Assembly: GCF_018310345.1 (NCBI RefSeq)
Contig: NZ_JAGXBY010000002.1
Span: 558,001 to 622,000 of the forward strand
Source: Ornithinibacillus massiliensis
GTDB lineage: Bacteria; Bacillota; Bacilli; Bacillales; Amphibacillaceae
Direction: 5' to 3'
DNA: 64,000 nucleotides
Shown: piece by piece, positions 50,201 through 59,746 of the stretch
Numbering within the stretch: position 1 is the first letter of the stretch
Layout of the letters: each line of letters begins with the position of its first letter
Position numbers and translations under genes: made by a program
The notes under the pieces: generated by a model
What the model saw: only the letters and a program-made list of their open reading frames with translations
The model's database searches: none
What the model was told of the DNA's origin: nothing

Positions 50201-50950
50201 TTAAGCTTCTTCCGTTGCAACAGCTGTTTCTTCTTCTGGTTGAGCTTCTTCAGCTACTTCTAGTTCTTCACCTTGTTTTACTTCAAGGATAGCATCTGCG
50301 ATTTTACCTGTTAGAAGTTTTACAGCGCGGATAGCATCATCATTTGCTGGGATCACATAATCAATTTCGTCTGGATCACAGTTCGTATCAACGATTCCGA
50401 TAATTGGAATGTTTAATTTATGTGCTTCAGCAATTGCAATACGCTCTTTACGAGGGTCAATTACAAATAAAGCATCTGGAAGTTTTTTCATGTCTTTAAT
50501 TCCACCAAGGAATTTAACAAGACGTTCTTTTTCTTTTAATAAACCGACAACTTCTTTTTTAGGAAGAACTTCGAACGTTCCATCTTCTTCCATTTTTTCA
50601 ATTTCTACTAAACGGTTAATACGTTTACGAATTGTTTGGAAGTTTGTTAATGTACCACCTAACCAACGTTGGTTGACATAGTACATTCCAGAACGGATTG
50701 CTTCCTCTTTAACAGAATCTTGTGCTTGTTTTTTAGTACCTACGAAAAGAACAGTACCACCATTTGCAGCAAGTTCCTTCACATAGTTATAAGCTTCTTC
50801 AACCTTCTTAACTGTTTTTTGAAGATCGATGATATAGATGCCGTTACGCTCAGTGAAGATATATTTCTTCATTTTTGGGTTCCAACGGCGTGTCTGATGT
50901 CCAAAATGTACACCAGCTTCTAGTAATTGCTTCATAGAAATTACTGACAT
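50201..50950 (-). CDS. rpsB: Ribosomal protein S2
   Basis: 249-aa S2 ([45 protein letters not shown]). ATG at 50950 follows AAGGAGG; the ORF continues 28 codons upstream through the leader without support. The C-terminal tail is rich in Glu/Ala. A good promoter and a structured leader precede it. Confidence 0.98.
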   Translation of the reverse strand: MSVISMKQLLEAGVHFGHQTRRWNPKMKKYIFTERNGIYIIDLQKTVKKVEEAYNYVKELAANGGTVLFVGTKKQAQDSVKEEAIRSGMYYVNQRWLGGTLTNFQTIRKRINRLVEIEKMEEDGTFEVLPKKEVVGLLKEKERLVKFLGGIKDMKKLPDALFVIDPRKERIAIAEAHKLNIPIIGIVDTNCDPDEIDYVIPANDDAIRAVKLLTGKIADAILEVKQGEELEVAEEAQPEEETAVATEEA

Positions 50951-50977
50951 TATTTTTTCCTCCTTGGTTTTTTCCTC

Positions 50978-51037
50978 CGTTTGCATCATTTCTGTATAAA
51001 GACCTATACGGCACCATTTTATACAAATCAACAAACG
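50978..51037 (-). promoter_or_regulatory. Structured rpsB leader, possible S2 autoregulatory element
   Basis: Between the promoter and the SD, CGTTTG (51032-51037) pairs with CAAACG (50978-50983), enclosing a perfect 8-bp stem TGTATAAA (51018-51025) with TTTATACA (50993-51000). This nested structure in a ribosomal-protein leader suggests feedback control; that role is inference. Confidence 0.45.
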
Positions 51038-51079
51038 TGTGTGGTTATAAATAATTAGTTTGTATTTACACCAGAAATA

Positions 51080-51108
51080 AATATATCATACTGAATTATT
51101 GATATCAA
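51080..51108 (-). promoter_or_regulatory. Sigma-A promoter of rpsB
   Basis: Minus-strand TTGATA, 17 nt, TATATT with TGA just before the -10 (extended). It starts 2 bp after the swrB stop. Confidence 0.7.
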
Positions 51109-51109
51109 G

Positions 51110-51556
51110 CTATATATTACTTTTTTCTTGAAACTTTATAATTAATTCTACTTCTGTTTTCCCACAGCCTAATTTTCGCGCTATTTCTTCGGCGCCTAAT
51201 CCTTCTTTATAAAGTTGTAGAATTCTGGAATGCTGTGATACTTCTACCTCATCTTTTACAATATCGCTCCCTGGTAGACTGGTTGGTATTTCTTCATGTT
51301 CTTCCACTTTTAAAGAAGGTTCATCCTCTACATTTATAGGGGCATCTTCATTCTTGGCAGTGGGCTGGATATTGGCTAATTCCTTCTGCAAGCGTCTATT
51401 TTCTTCCTTGATTTCTTCTAGATAGTTTTCCATGAGACTTATAAATTCCGAACTATCTTTCGACTTATTCATGGATAGTTGTTTACTTAATGCATAGATA
51501 GCTACAATAGATATAATATGTAATAAAAAGCTCACAATAAATAAAAATGATGTCAT
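51110..51556 (-). CDS. swrB: SwrB-like protein (YlxL)
   Basis: 148-aa protein with an N-terminal membrane helix (FLFIVSFLLHIISIVAIYAL), a coiled-coil stretch (EEIKEENRRLQKELANI) and a C-terminal helix-turn-helix-like segment (LYKEGLGAEEIARKLGCGKT). SwrB in B. subtilis promotes flagellar type III export and sigma-D activity. The position at the end of the fla/che operon agrees. The SD lies within the end of the preceding gene (7 bp gap). Confidence 0.85.
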   Translation of the reverse strand: MTSFLFIVSFLLHIISIVAIYALSKQLSMNKSKDSSEFISLMENYLEEIKEENRRLQKELANIQPTAKNEDAPINVEDEPSLKVEEHEEIPTSLPGSDIVKDEVEVSQHSRILQLYKEGLGAEEIARKLGCGKTEVELIIKFQEKSNI

Positions 51557-51563
51557 AAATCAA

Positions 51564-51869
51564 TTAGCTCCTAATGTCGAAGTTATTCCCAAGGTAAGGG
51601 TGTTTGATTGTAGGGTCTTGCTCTGTGTTATCCTCTTGATTATGTTGCTTCTTATCCCCAGGTACAGGACCACCCTTCTGGCTATCTTTTTGTAATTGGA
51701 TATCATCAAACTCTTGTACTTTTTTTCGTTTTTGATTGTCTTGTTTCACTTGGCTCTGGGCCAATGCTTCCTGAAAATGCTGATTTGATTTAAGCATTTG
51801 TTCTTGTAGTTTACCTGCATCTTGTGTTCTTGGAAGCGCAACCTGCATTTCAACAGATTTCCAACTCAT
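51564..51869 (-). CDS. Small conserved-type protein of the fla/che operon, function unknown
   Basis: 101-aa hydrophilic protein (MSWKSVEMQVALPRTQDAG), Gln/Lys-rich with a disordered C-terminal half (KKQHNQEDNTEQD). No membrane helix or domain. Similar N-termini occur in my memory of Bacillaceae proteins beside sigD, but B. subtilis lacks it between sigD and swrB. ATG with GGAAGTGAT upstream. Motility or sigma-D regulation is suggested only by position. Confidence 0.75.
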   Translation of the reverse strand: MSWKSVEMQVALPRTQDAGKLQEQMLKSNQHFQEALAQSQVKQDNQKRKKVQEFDDIQLQKDSQKGGPVPGDKKQHNQEDNTEQDPTIKHPYLGNNFDIRS

Positions 51870-51925
51870 CCTATATCACTTCCTTCACTATACAAACAAG
51901 CTATCAGTAAATTTTGGAACATTTG

Positions 51926-53296
51926 TTAAATAGAACGCATATAGATTTCATTTCGAAGAAGCTCAAATTCCACTTGTGCATGTTCCGTATTCATTACTCT
52001 AGTATATTTACCAAATGTAATGGTGGTATTACCATATAAATTTCCAGTGACAGTTAATTTAGCCTGATTCAAATCGGAGTTGCTAGCCATAGAACGTAGC
52101 TGTTCGTTTACTGAGTTTAACTGTGCTTGATTTTTATCATAGGATGCTTTTTGCCTTTTTAACGTCGCAACCAATTGGGGATTGGATTCAAGATTAGGAG
52201 TTTGGCTCAATTTATCACCAATTATAGATAATTTCTCCAGCGTATCTTCAATTTCCTTCTTTTCAGCCTCTAGTTTCTCTAACTTTTCTAATTCTTTATG
52301 ACTTCTTCCAAGGACGAGGACTGTTTTGGTATTCATATGATTTCCAACATGGTTCACTTGAATCGATTCCCCTGCAGATATTTGCCCACCGATAATACTA
52401 CCTCGTTCACAAACTAATTCACGGCCAACCACACAATCACTATGAAGTATAGAGTTTTCAACATATAAATTCCCCGCCGTCTGAACCATTCCTTGGTTAA
52501 TATAGCCAATATGAATATTCTCACCGGCTTCCATATATCCCTTATGGAGACCTGAAAATCCTTCTGAAATGTAAACCGATCCTTTAGCTAATATAGTAGC
52601 AGCTTCAACCATGCCATATATTTTCACGTCTCCCCCAGCATGTACCCTAAAACCTGAAGGGACATTCCCTCGAATGACAATAGTTCCAGGAAAGTCCAGG
52701 TTACCCTCTTTCATCGATAAAGTATCCGTTACCTCATATACAGGATGAACTTGAATAAGGTTCCCATGCATACTTGCCTGACCAACTTCTTCAGCAAAGA
52801 AGGATTGACTTTTCTCATCAAATTGAACATTTTTACCGGGTTTCAAATTTACTGGTTTTCCAGGTTTACTAGAAACTACATTCCCATACACATCTATTCC
52901 CTCAACACCAGTAGTCGGCATCGAAATTTCTACTAGCTTGTCCCCTTTTTCTACGGAGGGGATCTGCATGACATCTCGAAAGTTCCAATTATCCGTTTTC
53001 TCAATCTCAGGATGAAAATTAATCTTGTAATCTACTTTGCCATCTATTCCGTGAATAGGTTCTTTTCCTTTTGCAATCTTTAACGGAAAATCCTCCAGCG
53101 TAATATTGGAAACCAATTGGTCTACATTCGATTGTTGAATGCCATATTTGATATTATATTCTGCAAGTAGTTTCGTAACAGACTCAGCTGTAACTTCCAA
53201 TTCTTGATTTGCAAGATACTCCTCCGTATATACGAGTTCGGCTACCATACGATCTGCTGAGATGTTTATATTGAAAAATTCGCGAAGATCAATCAT
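51926..53296 (-). CDS. DUF342/FapA-family protein
   Basis: 456-aa protein of the DUF342 (FapA) type: N-terminal domain (about 1-150), repeated beta-helix-like stretch with polymer-like motifs (GTIVIRGNVPSGFRVHAGGD, AATILAKGSVYISEG, GSIIGGQISAG, about 190-310), then a coiled coil (LEKLEKLEAEKKEIEDTLEK). DUF342 proteins recur near motility and polar genes in Bacillota and Vibrio; biochemical role is unsettled. Start ATG with AAGGAG. It lies 32 nt after sigD and is part of the operon. Confidence 0.85.
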   Translation of the reverse strand: MIDLREFFNINISADRMVAELVYTEEYLANQELEVTAESVTKLLAEYNIKYGIQQSNVDQLVSNITLEDFPLKIAKGKEPIHGIDGKVDYKINFHPEIEKTDNWNFRDVMQIPSVEKGDKLVEISMPTTGVEGIDVYGNVVSSKPGKPVNLKPGKNVQFDEKSQSFFAEEVGQASMHGNLIQVHPVYEVTDTLSMKEGNLDFPGTIVIRGNVPSGFRVHAGGDVKIYGMVEAATILAKGSVYISEGFSGLHKGYMEAGENIHIGYINQGMVQTAGNLYVENSILHSDCVVGRELVCERGSIIGGQISAGESIQVNHVGNHMNTKTVLVLGRSHKELEKLEKLEAEKKEIEDTLEKLSIIGDKLSQTPNLESNPQLVATLKRQKASYDKNQAQLNSVNEQLRSMASNSDLNQAKLTVTGNLYGNTTITFGKYTRVMNTEHAQVEFELLRNEIYMRSI

Positions 53297-53328
53297 TACT
53301 TTATTGCTCCTTTAAATAGACATCAACC

Positions 53329-54099
53329 TTATAAAGCTTCTTGAAGCTTGTTTCTTAATTTAAAAATTGCCTTCTTATGAATTTGCGAGATTCTAGAAGT
53401 TGTTAAGCCAAGAACCTGCCCTATCTCGGTAAAGGTTAATCCATCTTGATAAAAAAGACTAATAATCATTTGTTCATTCTCTTTTAAACCTTTTATACTA
53501 TCAGCTAAATCTTTGTATTGTTCATTCTTTACAATATGTTCATCAGGTTGAACCGATTTGTTATCAGGAATGGCATAGCCGATTCCTTCTTTATGTTCGG
53601 ATTTACCATCCTTTGGTTTATCCTCGATGGAAAGCATATTAGCAAAAAGCGAATCTCGTACGTACGTTTCAACTTCTTGAACAGACATATCTAGAGCATT
53701 GGCTAATTCCATTGAAGTTGGTTCTCGTTGGTATAGCTGCTCAAGTTTTTGAGTAGCTTGTTCAATTTTTTTCGTTTTTTCCCGAATAGAACGTGGCAAC
53801 CAATCTTCTTTTCTTAATCCATCTATAATGGCTCCTCGAATTCGAAAGGATGCATACGTATCAAATTTTAAATCCCTGTCAAGATCAAACTTTTTTAATG
53901 CATCATATAATCCGAATAATGCTAAGCTTTTTATATCATCTTTCATGACACTATTTGGCAAATGACTCATCGTTCTTTCTACATGGTAATGAACCAAATG
54001 CATATACTGTTGGATTAACTGATTTGCTGCATCGTCATCTTGATTATGTTTCCATTTATTCCATAAATCTTGTTCTAGAGGAGAGATTTTTGTACCCAA
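53329..54099 (-). CDS. sigD: RNA polymerase sigma factor SigD (FliA)
   Basis: 256-aa sigma-28 factor for late flagellar, chemotaxis and autolysin genes. Region 2 (LALFGLYDALKKFDLDRDLKF, ASFRIRGAIIDGLRKEDWLPRS), region 3 and region 4 (LTFTEIGQVLGLTTSRISQI) are intact. The start is TTG at 54099 with GGAGG 10 nt upstream. It follows cheD by 48 bp and precedes the DUF342 gene. Confidence 0.96.
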   Translation of the reverse strand: MGTKISPLEQDLWNKWKHNQDDDAANQLIQQYMHLVHYHVERTMSHLPNSVMKDDIKSLALFGLYDALKKFDLDRDLKFDTYASFRIRGAIIDGLRKEDWLPRSIREKTKKIEQATQKLEQLYQREPTSMELANALDMSVQEVETYVRDSLFANMLSIEDKPKDGKSEHKEGIGYAIPDNKSVQPDEHIVKNEQYKDLADSIKGLKENEQMIISLFYQDGLTFTEIGQVLGLTTSRISQIHKKAIFKLRNKLQEAL

Positions 54100-54147
54100 A
54101 GGAAATGCTCCTCCCTGTCCTAGTTTTTGTCATCCGATCTTGTACGA

Positions 54148-54642
54148 TTAAATTACGTGTTCACCTTTGGTAATCGTCCGTATTTTTAAAAGGCCAGTCT
54201 GTGGGTCAAATTCAATTGTACGACCAAAATTCCCGCCTACATCAGAGGAAATAACAGGAATTTTATGTTCTGCTAATTTAGTCAAAACCGCCTCTACATT
54301 GCGTTTACCAATTCGCATCATGTCATTCCCCGTATTAATTTGGAACATCTGTGCACCACCAGCAATTTTCGCTTGTAATTGTGGTTTCCGGATACCTCTA
54401 CTCATCAGTTCTTCAACTAAGATATCAATAGCGGTATCTGCATATTTATATCGATTTATTGTCGCTTGTTTACCGAGATTAGAATCTGGTAGCATGACAT
54501 GTGCCATGCCTGCTATTTGTTTATTTTTATTAAAAATGACTACTCCTACACAGGATCCTAACCCTGACGTTCTAATAACATCAGGAGCTGTTACAATATT
54601 TAAATCCGCTATTCCTACTTTTACGACAGACTGTTTACTCAT
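54148..54642 (-). CDS. cheD: Chemoreceptor glutamine deamidase CheD
   Basis: 164-aa deamidase of MCP glutamines and activator of CheC. Active-site Cys in GLGSCVGVVIFNK and His in AGMAHVMLPDS are present, as is the Thr in KQATINRYKYAD. The start overlaps the cheC stop by 4 nt (ATGA), so the two partner proteins are co-translated. Confidence 0.96.
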   Translation of the reverse strand: MSKQSVVKVGIADLNIVTAPDVIRTSGLGSCVGVVIFNKNKQIAGMAHVMLPDSNLGKQATINRYKYADTAIDILVEELMSRGIRKPQLQAKIAGGAQMFQINTGNDMMRIGKRNVEAVLTKLAEHKIPVISSDVGGNFGRTIEFDPQTGLLKIRTITKGEHVI

Positions 54643-55274
54643 AATTCTTGAATTCCTAAAGCTTGAAAAATTTTGTTGAATGATTCTGGCGATGGAAGTA
54701 ACAGCAACTGTCCATTTATACCTTTTTGTACTTTCTCCGCATCATTCATTTTCGTGTTGATGATAATAGCATAATCATAAACCTCGGATACCTGTAATAA
54801 CCCAACAGTCAAAATTGCACCAGCCATATCTACACTAAAATGCGGCACAGATGGTTGCATATTAATATTTGTAAAATCAGAAAGCGCGGATAAATAAGAT
54901 CCAGCTATCATATTTCCTGCTTCTTGAAGAGCAGAGACAGCTAATTCATCCTGTTCACCTTCAGGAAATAACGTAAATTCATTATTGTTGGTCATTTCCT
55001 GTACAAGCGTCTCTGCTTCCTCCATAGAGAACAATAAGTAAACCATTCCTGGTGCCTCGCCCAGTATTTGAAATAAAATACCTACGATAATTTTTTCAGC
55101 ACCACCAACCATTTCCATCACTTCATCAAATGCGACAATATCAATACTTGGTACTTCCATGTCAACCTTTTTTTGTATTAGCTTTGACATGGAAGTTGCA
55201 GCATTACCTGCACCAATGTTTCCAATTTCCTTTAATGCGTCTAGCTGTAAATGGGAAAGTTGTTGATAATTCAT
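54639..55274 (-). CDS. cheC: CheY-P phosphatase CheC
   Basis: 211-aa phosphatase with both active-site helices: LKEIGNIGAGNAATSMSK near the N-terminus and LQEAGNMIAGSYLSALSDF in the middle, each with the E-x3-N (E-x2-N type) signature. It acts with CheD in the adaptation system specific to Bacillus-type chemotaxis. It is 5 nt from cheW. Confidence 0.95.
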   Translation of the reverse strand: MNYQQLSHLQLDALKEIGNIGAGNAATSMSKLIQKKVDMEVPSIDIVAFDEVMEMVGGAEKIIVGILFQILGEAPGMVYLLFSMEEAETLVQEMTNNNEFTLFPEGEQDELAVSALQEAGNMIAGSYLSALSDFTNINMQPSVPHFSVDMAGAILTVGLLQVSEVYDYAIIINTKMNDAEKVQKGINGQLLLLPSPESFNKIFQALGIQEL

Positions 55275-55279
55275 ATGAT

Positions 55280-55750
55280 TTAACCTTCTACATTTTTTAA
55301 CTCATTAATTTCCTCGTTCGTTAGAACCTTTCTAAGGTCTAGCAAGATTAATAATCGGTTTTCTAGCTTAGCTACACCTTCGATATAATCTGCATTAACA
55401 GCACCAATCACTTCTGGTGCAGGCTCAATTGTTTCGGTTGAAATATCAATTACATCATTAGCTGCGTCTACAATCAATCCTACTTCCATATCTTCTAAAT
55501 TAACGATGATAATACGAGTGGATTCTGTATATTCTGCCTCTTCTATTCCTAAACGGGAACGAAGATCAACGATTGGTGTCACAACACCTCTTAAGTTAAT
55601 AACACCTTTTACGAAGTGTGCCGTATTGGGCACGCGTGTAATGGTTTGAATACGCTCAATTGACCCAATTTGTTGTACAGATACTGCAAATTCTTCATCC
55701 TTTAATTGAAATACAATCACTTTCTTTTCCGTTACTGTTTCATTACTCAT
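55280..55750 (-). CDS. cheW: Chemotaxis coupling protein CheW
   Basis: 156-aa SH3-like coupling protein that joins receptors to CheA (FAVSVQQIGSIERIQTITRVP, GVINLRGVVTPIVDLRSRLG). ATG after GAGGGGGAAAAGAA. It is in order cheA-cheW-cheC-cheD as in B. subtilis. Confidence 0.97.
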   Translation of the reverse strand: MSNETVTEKKVIVFQLKDEEFAVSVQQIGSIERIQTITRVPNTAHFVKGVINLRGVVTPIVDLRSRLGIEEAEYTESTRIIIVNLEDMEVGLIVDAANDVIDISTETIEPAPEVIGAVNADYIEGVAKLENRLLILLDLRKVLTNEEINELKNVEG

Positions 55751-55777
55751 TTCTTTTCCCCCTCAAATTAAAATTCC

Positions 55778-57811
55778 TTATTTAATAATTGCGTTACTAT
55801 CAATAATTAATGCCACTTCTCCATCTCCTAAAATAGTAGCTCCAGAGATGGCAAAAGTATTGCTTAATAATGATCCTAGTGATTTTAAGACGATTTCTTG
55901 CTGTCCAATGAATGAGTCAACGACTAGCGCTGCGATCTTTTCACCTTTTTTCACAAACACAATCGATGTATATTCATCTGGGGCTGCTTCTTGTTCCACA
56001 CCAAAGATACCTTTTAAATCTATTAAAGGAACTACTTTTCCTCTAAAATCAATAACTTTCTTATGATGTGCTGATAAAATCTGTTCTTTTGAGATAATTG
56101 CCGTTTCAATAATAGAAGACAATGGAATGGCATACTTTTCTTTATTTAATTCAACTAACAATGCCGAGATAATGGTTAGGGTAAGTGGTAATTGAATCGA
56201 GAACACCGAACCTTTATTATATTCTGAGTCAATGGAAATACGTCCACCTAGTGACTCAATTGTATTTTTCACAACATCAAGTCCGACACCACGACCCGAA
56301 ATATCAGAGATTTTATCGGCAGTTGAAAATCCACTTTCTAGGATTAATTCATAAATTTGTTGTTCGGATAAACCTTCTGCAGCAGATTCTGTCAAAATGC
56401 CATTGTTAATCGCTTTTTGTAAGACTTTATCTTTATTTATTCCAGCACCATCATCAGAGATTTCGATGAAAACATGATTTCCACTATGGTATGCTTTTAA
56501 TTCAATCGTACCTTTCTCAGGCTTCCCTTTACGAATTCTTTCCTCCGGAGATTCTACCCCGTGATCAATAGCGTTTCTTAGCAAGTGAACAATTGGATCA
56601 CCGATTTCATCTATTACCGTTCGATCTAACTCCGTATCTGCACCGATAATTTCGATATCAATTTGTTTATTTAAGTCTCTAGCTAGTTTACGAACCATTC
56701 TAGGGAATCTACTAAATACGGTATCAATTGGTACCATGCGCATTGTAAGAATGATGTTTTGTAGATCACTTGATATTCTCGCCATGCGTTCCACTGTTTC
56801 TTTCAGATCAGCATTTTGTAAATCTACTGAAATTTGTTCTAATCTCCCACGGTCAATAATAAGCTCTTCAAATAAATTCATTAGTACATCTAATTTATCA
56901 ATGTTAACCCGAATCGTTTTATTGTTGTGGGATGCTTTTTTCGTTTCTTGCTCCTTATCTTTCTTCTCAACCTTATTTTCCGTTACAGAAGTATTTTCCT
57001 CTTCAGTTGGTGCTGGTAATACTTCACTCTCATTTGTTTCTCGATAATTGCTAACAGAAAAATCAGATATCGAAACTTCTTCTATTTCGGATACTTTTTT
57101 AATCTTTTTCGCGATTTCTTCTGTATCTTGATTACTTACTAAAATGACAGAAAATGTGTCATCAAAGTTCTCCTCTTCTAGATCATTAACAGAAGGCTCG
57201 GACTTGATTACTTCTCCTAGTTGCTCAAGGACTTCAAAAACCATGAAGACTCGTGCACCTTTTAATAAACAATCCTCGCGTAATTGAACTGTAATCTCGT
57301 AATTTTGGAATCCTCGTTCTTTTGACTCATTTAAAATAGATAACTCAAATGCATCTAAGTTTGTAAATACATTGGATATAGTCGGAGATTCAACCTCTAA
57401 CTTAATCTCTTTATTCGGTTCTGAAATAGGCGTACCCTTTTCAATCATTTCTAGTTTGCTAGCAATTTCCTTTACATTTAGTGAACCAGTTCCCCCACTT
57501 GCAATATCTTCTACCATCGTATTTAAGTGATCTACCGTATCAACCAATAAATCAATCATATCAGACTGTACTTGAACACGGTCATAGCGTATTGCATCAA
57601 ATGCATTTTCTAGTGTATGGGTCAACGTTGCTAAGTCATTATAACCCATTGTTGCAGACATACCTTTGAGCGTATGTGCCGCTCTGAAAATCTCTTCTAT
57701 GATGGCTTTCTCGTTAGGGTCCTTCTCTAATTCTAGTAACTTCTTATAAAGCACTTCTATATGCTCATTACTTTCATCGATAAAAACATCTAAATATTGT
57801 GTAGTATCCAT
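55778..57811 (-). CDS. cheA: Chemotaxis histidine kinase CheA
   Basis: 677-aa kinase: P1 with phospho-acceptor His46 (FRAAHTLKGMSATMG), P2 region, dimerisation P3 (about 295-360), catalytic P4 with N box (VHLLRNAIDHGVESPEER), G1 (ISDDGAGINKDK) and G2 (SGRGVGLDVVK), and CheW-like P5. The full domain set implies an active kinase. ATG after GGGGGGATGTAAA; 1 nt after cheB. Confidence 0.98.
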   Translation of the reverse strand: MDTTQYLDVFIDESNEHIEVLYKKLLELEKDPNEKAIIEEIFRAAHTLKGMSATMGYNDLATLTHTLENAFDAIRYDRVQVQSDMIDLLVDTVDHLNTMVEDIASGGTGSLNVKEIASKLEMIEKGTPISEPNKEIKLEVESPTISNVFTNLDAFELSILNESKERGFQNYEITVQLREDCLLKGARVFMVFEVLEQLGEVIKSEPSVNDLEEENFDDTFSVILVSNQDTEEIAKKIKKVSEIEEVSISDFSVSNYRETNESEVLPAPTEEENTSVTENKVEKKDKEQETKKASHNNKTIRVNIDKLDVLMNLFEELIIDRGRLEQISVDLQNADLKETVERMARISSDLQNIILTMRMVPIDTVFSRFPRMVRKLARDLNKQIDIEIIGADTELDRTVIDEIGDPIVHLLRNAIDHGVESPEERIRKGKPEKGTIELKAYHSGNHVFIEISDDGAGINKDKVLQKAINNGILTESAAEGLSEQQIYELILESGFSTADKISDISGRGVGLDVVKNTIESLGGRISIDSEYNKGSVFSIQLPLTLTIISALLVELNKEKYAIPLSSIIETAIISKEQILSAHHKKVIDFRGKVVPLIDLKGIFGVEQEAAPDEYTSIVFVKKGEKIAALVVDSFIGQQEIVLKSLGSLLSNTFAISGATILGDGEVALIIDSNAIIK

Positions 57812-57812
57812 T

Positions 57813-58865
57813 TTACATCCCCCCAGATCTATTGGTTAACTTGTAAATCATTTCTCCCATTTGATGTAAGTGAACTATATAATTAACAGCATTTGTTTTA
57901 ATTGCTGCTTTTGGCATTCCATAAATAATTGCTGATTCCTCTGATTCAGCTAATACAATGGCATCAGGATCGTGCATTTTTAATGTTTCAATCCCTGATG
58001 AACCATCACTCCCCATTCCTGTAAGTACTACTGCTACTTTATTCATACGAGCTATTTCAGCAGCAGATTCAAAAAGCACATCAGCCGCTGGGCGGTGCCC
58101 TGCTCTCTCCTTTTCACCTGTTAGTTCAATAGCATGGGAAGTTCCTACTCTTCTAATTTTCATATGGTAATCGCCTGGTGCTATATAAACTGTTCTTTCT
58201 TTTATTATTTCTCCATGTGTTGCTTCCTTAATATGTAGTGCAGAGAGATTATTTAATCTTTCAGCTAATGACTTCGTAAATCCAGCTGGCATATGTTGTA
58301 CGATAAGTACTGGACTAGAAAAATCATTGGGTAGGTCCATTATTAACCGCTGCAGTGCCCGTGGACCACCGGTCGATGCACCTATTAATACTAGTGTCTT
58401 GGCATATAATTGTTTCGTAGCAACTAGTTTGGGTGTTTCTGTAGTCTCACGTTTTTTGGTTACATCAACCTGTGAGGCAGCAATTACTTTTGTAATAATT
58501 TCCTGCTTAATCGTAGCGATATCTAAGGATATGGAACCTGATGGCTTCGTGATGAAATCTACAGCACCACTCGTAATCGCTTGTAATGTACTATTTGTTG
58601 CATCCTTTGTTAAACTAGATAGCATAACTACCGGTAATGGATTTGTATCCATGATTTGTGTCAGGGCAGTGATGCCGTCCATAACTGGCATTTCAACATC
58701 TAGTGTTACGACATCTGGTGATAACTCCTGTATTTTCTTCAGTCCGTCTTCCCCATTCCTAGCTGTTGCAATTACGTGTATACGACTATCACTTTCTAGT
58801 ATATCGGTAATCATTTTCCTCATAAATGCCGAGTCATCGATCACGATTACGCGAATGGGAGTCAC
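57813..58865 (-). CDS. cheB: Chemotaxis protein-glutamate methylesterase CheB
   Basis: 350-aa response regulator-methylesterase: receiver domain with phospho-Asp56 (VVTLDVEMPVMDG) and acidic pair (IDDSAFMRK), linker, then the esterase with Ser in GASTGGPRALQRL, His in QHMPAGFTKSLA and Asp in GMGSDGSSGIETL. GTG at 58865 is chosen (GGAAGG 8 nt upstream); a GTG three codons earlier overlaps flhG by 4 nt. Confidence 0.96.
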   Translation of the reverse strand: MTPIRVIVIDDSAFMRKMITDILESDSRIHVIATARNGEDGLKKIQELSPDVVTLDVEMPVMDGITALTQIMDTNPLPVVMLSSLTKDATNSTLQAITSGAVDFITKPSGSISLDIATIKQEIITKVIAASQVDVTKKRETTETPKLVATKQLYAKTLVLIGASTGGPRALQRLIMDLPNDFSSPVLIVQHMPAGFTKSLAERLNNLSALHIKEATHGEIIKERTVYIAPGDYHMKIRRVGTSHAIELTGEKERAGHRPAADVLFESAAEIARMNKVAVVLTGMGSDGSSGIETLKMHDPDAIVLAESEESAIIYGMPKAAIKTNAVNYIVHLHQMGEMIYKLTNRSGGM

Positions 58866-58870
58866 TATCT

Positions 58871-59746
58871 TCACCTTCCTTTTATAGTTAATAGACCCTT
58901 TAGTCTTTCAACAAAAGTAGAAGATTCCTTTATACTTGTTTCTACTTTTCTATTTAAATAGCTATCTACTAGCTGCTTAATAGATTTAGCAATGGATGAT
59001 TTGTCATTGCTAATGGAAAACGGAGTCTGCTGAATAACAGAAGCTGTCACTGTTTTGTCCTCGGGTAATATGCCAAGTACTTTTACATCTATTTCAAGAA
59101 ACTGCTCTATTAATTTCTGAAATCGATTTACCGTTGTTTTGCCCTTCTTAAGATTATCTGAACGGTTTAGAACTAATTGTATTGGCAATGTTCTATTGTA
59201 ACTTGCAATATATTTAATCATGCTATATGCATCTGTTATGGAAGTTGGTTCTGGCGTCGTAATGACAATACATTCATCTGATGCTAAAACAAAATCAATA
59301 CTAGATTGAGTGGCACCCGCTCCCATATCAAATATAATATAATCAAATGATGCTAGAACATTGTTGTATTGCGCTAGAAAGTAGTTCATCTTATCCTGAT
59401 CCACAGAAAAAATATCAGTCAGCCCTGCTCCTCCTGCAATAAACATTAGATCATTTGGTCCTAGTTCCATAATATCATAAATAGGTAATTGGTCCTGAAG
59501 TAAATTTACAATGGTTCTCTTTGCTTGAAGACCAAGTAATATCTCTACATTCCCCATCCCGATATCTAAATCGATTAATAGGACCTTTTTCCCCTGTTTA
59601 CAAAGCTCTAATGAGAAATTTAAAGAGATATTGGTTTTGCCAACGCCACCCTTTCCACTTACAAAAGAAATCGTCTTCGCTTGTATTGGTTTATTTGATG
59701 CTTCCTCTAGTTTTCTTCTTAAACCCTCTGCTTGATCATGAATCAA
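58871..59746 (-). CDS. flhG: FlhG/YlxH-type MinD-like ATPase
   Basis: 291-aa ParA/MinD-family ATPase controlling flagellar number and placement together with FlhF. Deviant Walker A SGKGGVGKTN, Walker B LLIDLDIGMGN, and IIFDMGAGATQS. The start is TTG at 59746 with AGGTGAT at good distance; an in-frame GTG at 59755 lies in the SD. It overlaps the end of flhF by 11 nt. Confidence 0.94.
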   Translation of the reverse strand: MIHDQAEGLRRKLEEASNKPIQAKTISFVSGKGGVGKTNISLNFSLELCKQGKKVLLIDLDIGMGNVEILLGLQAKRTIVNLLQDQLPIYDIMELGPNDLMFIAGGAGLTDIFSVDQDKMNYFLAQYNNVLASFDYIIFDMGAGATQSSIDFVLASDECIVITTPEPTSITDAYSMIKYIASYNRTLPIQLVLNRSDNLKKGKTTVNRFQKLIEQFLEIDVKVLGILPEDKTVTASVIQQTPFSISNDKSSIAKSIKQLVDSYLNRKVETSIKESSTFVERLKGLLTIKGR

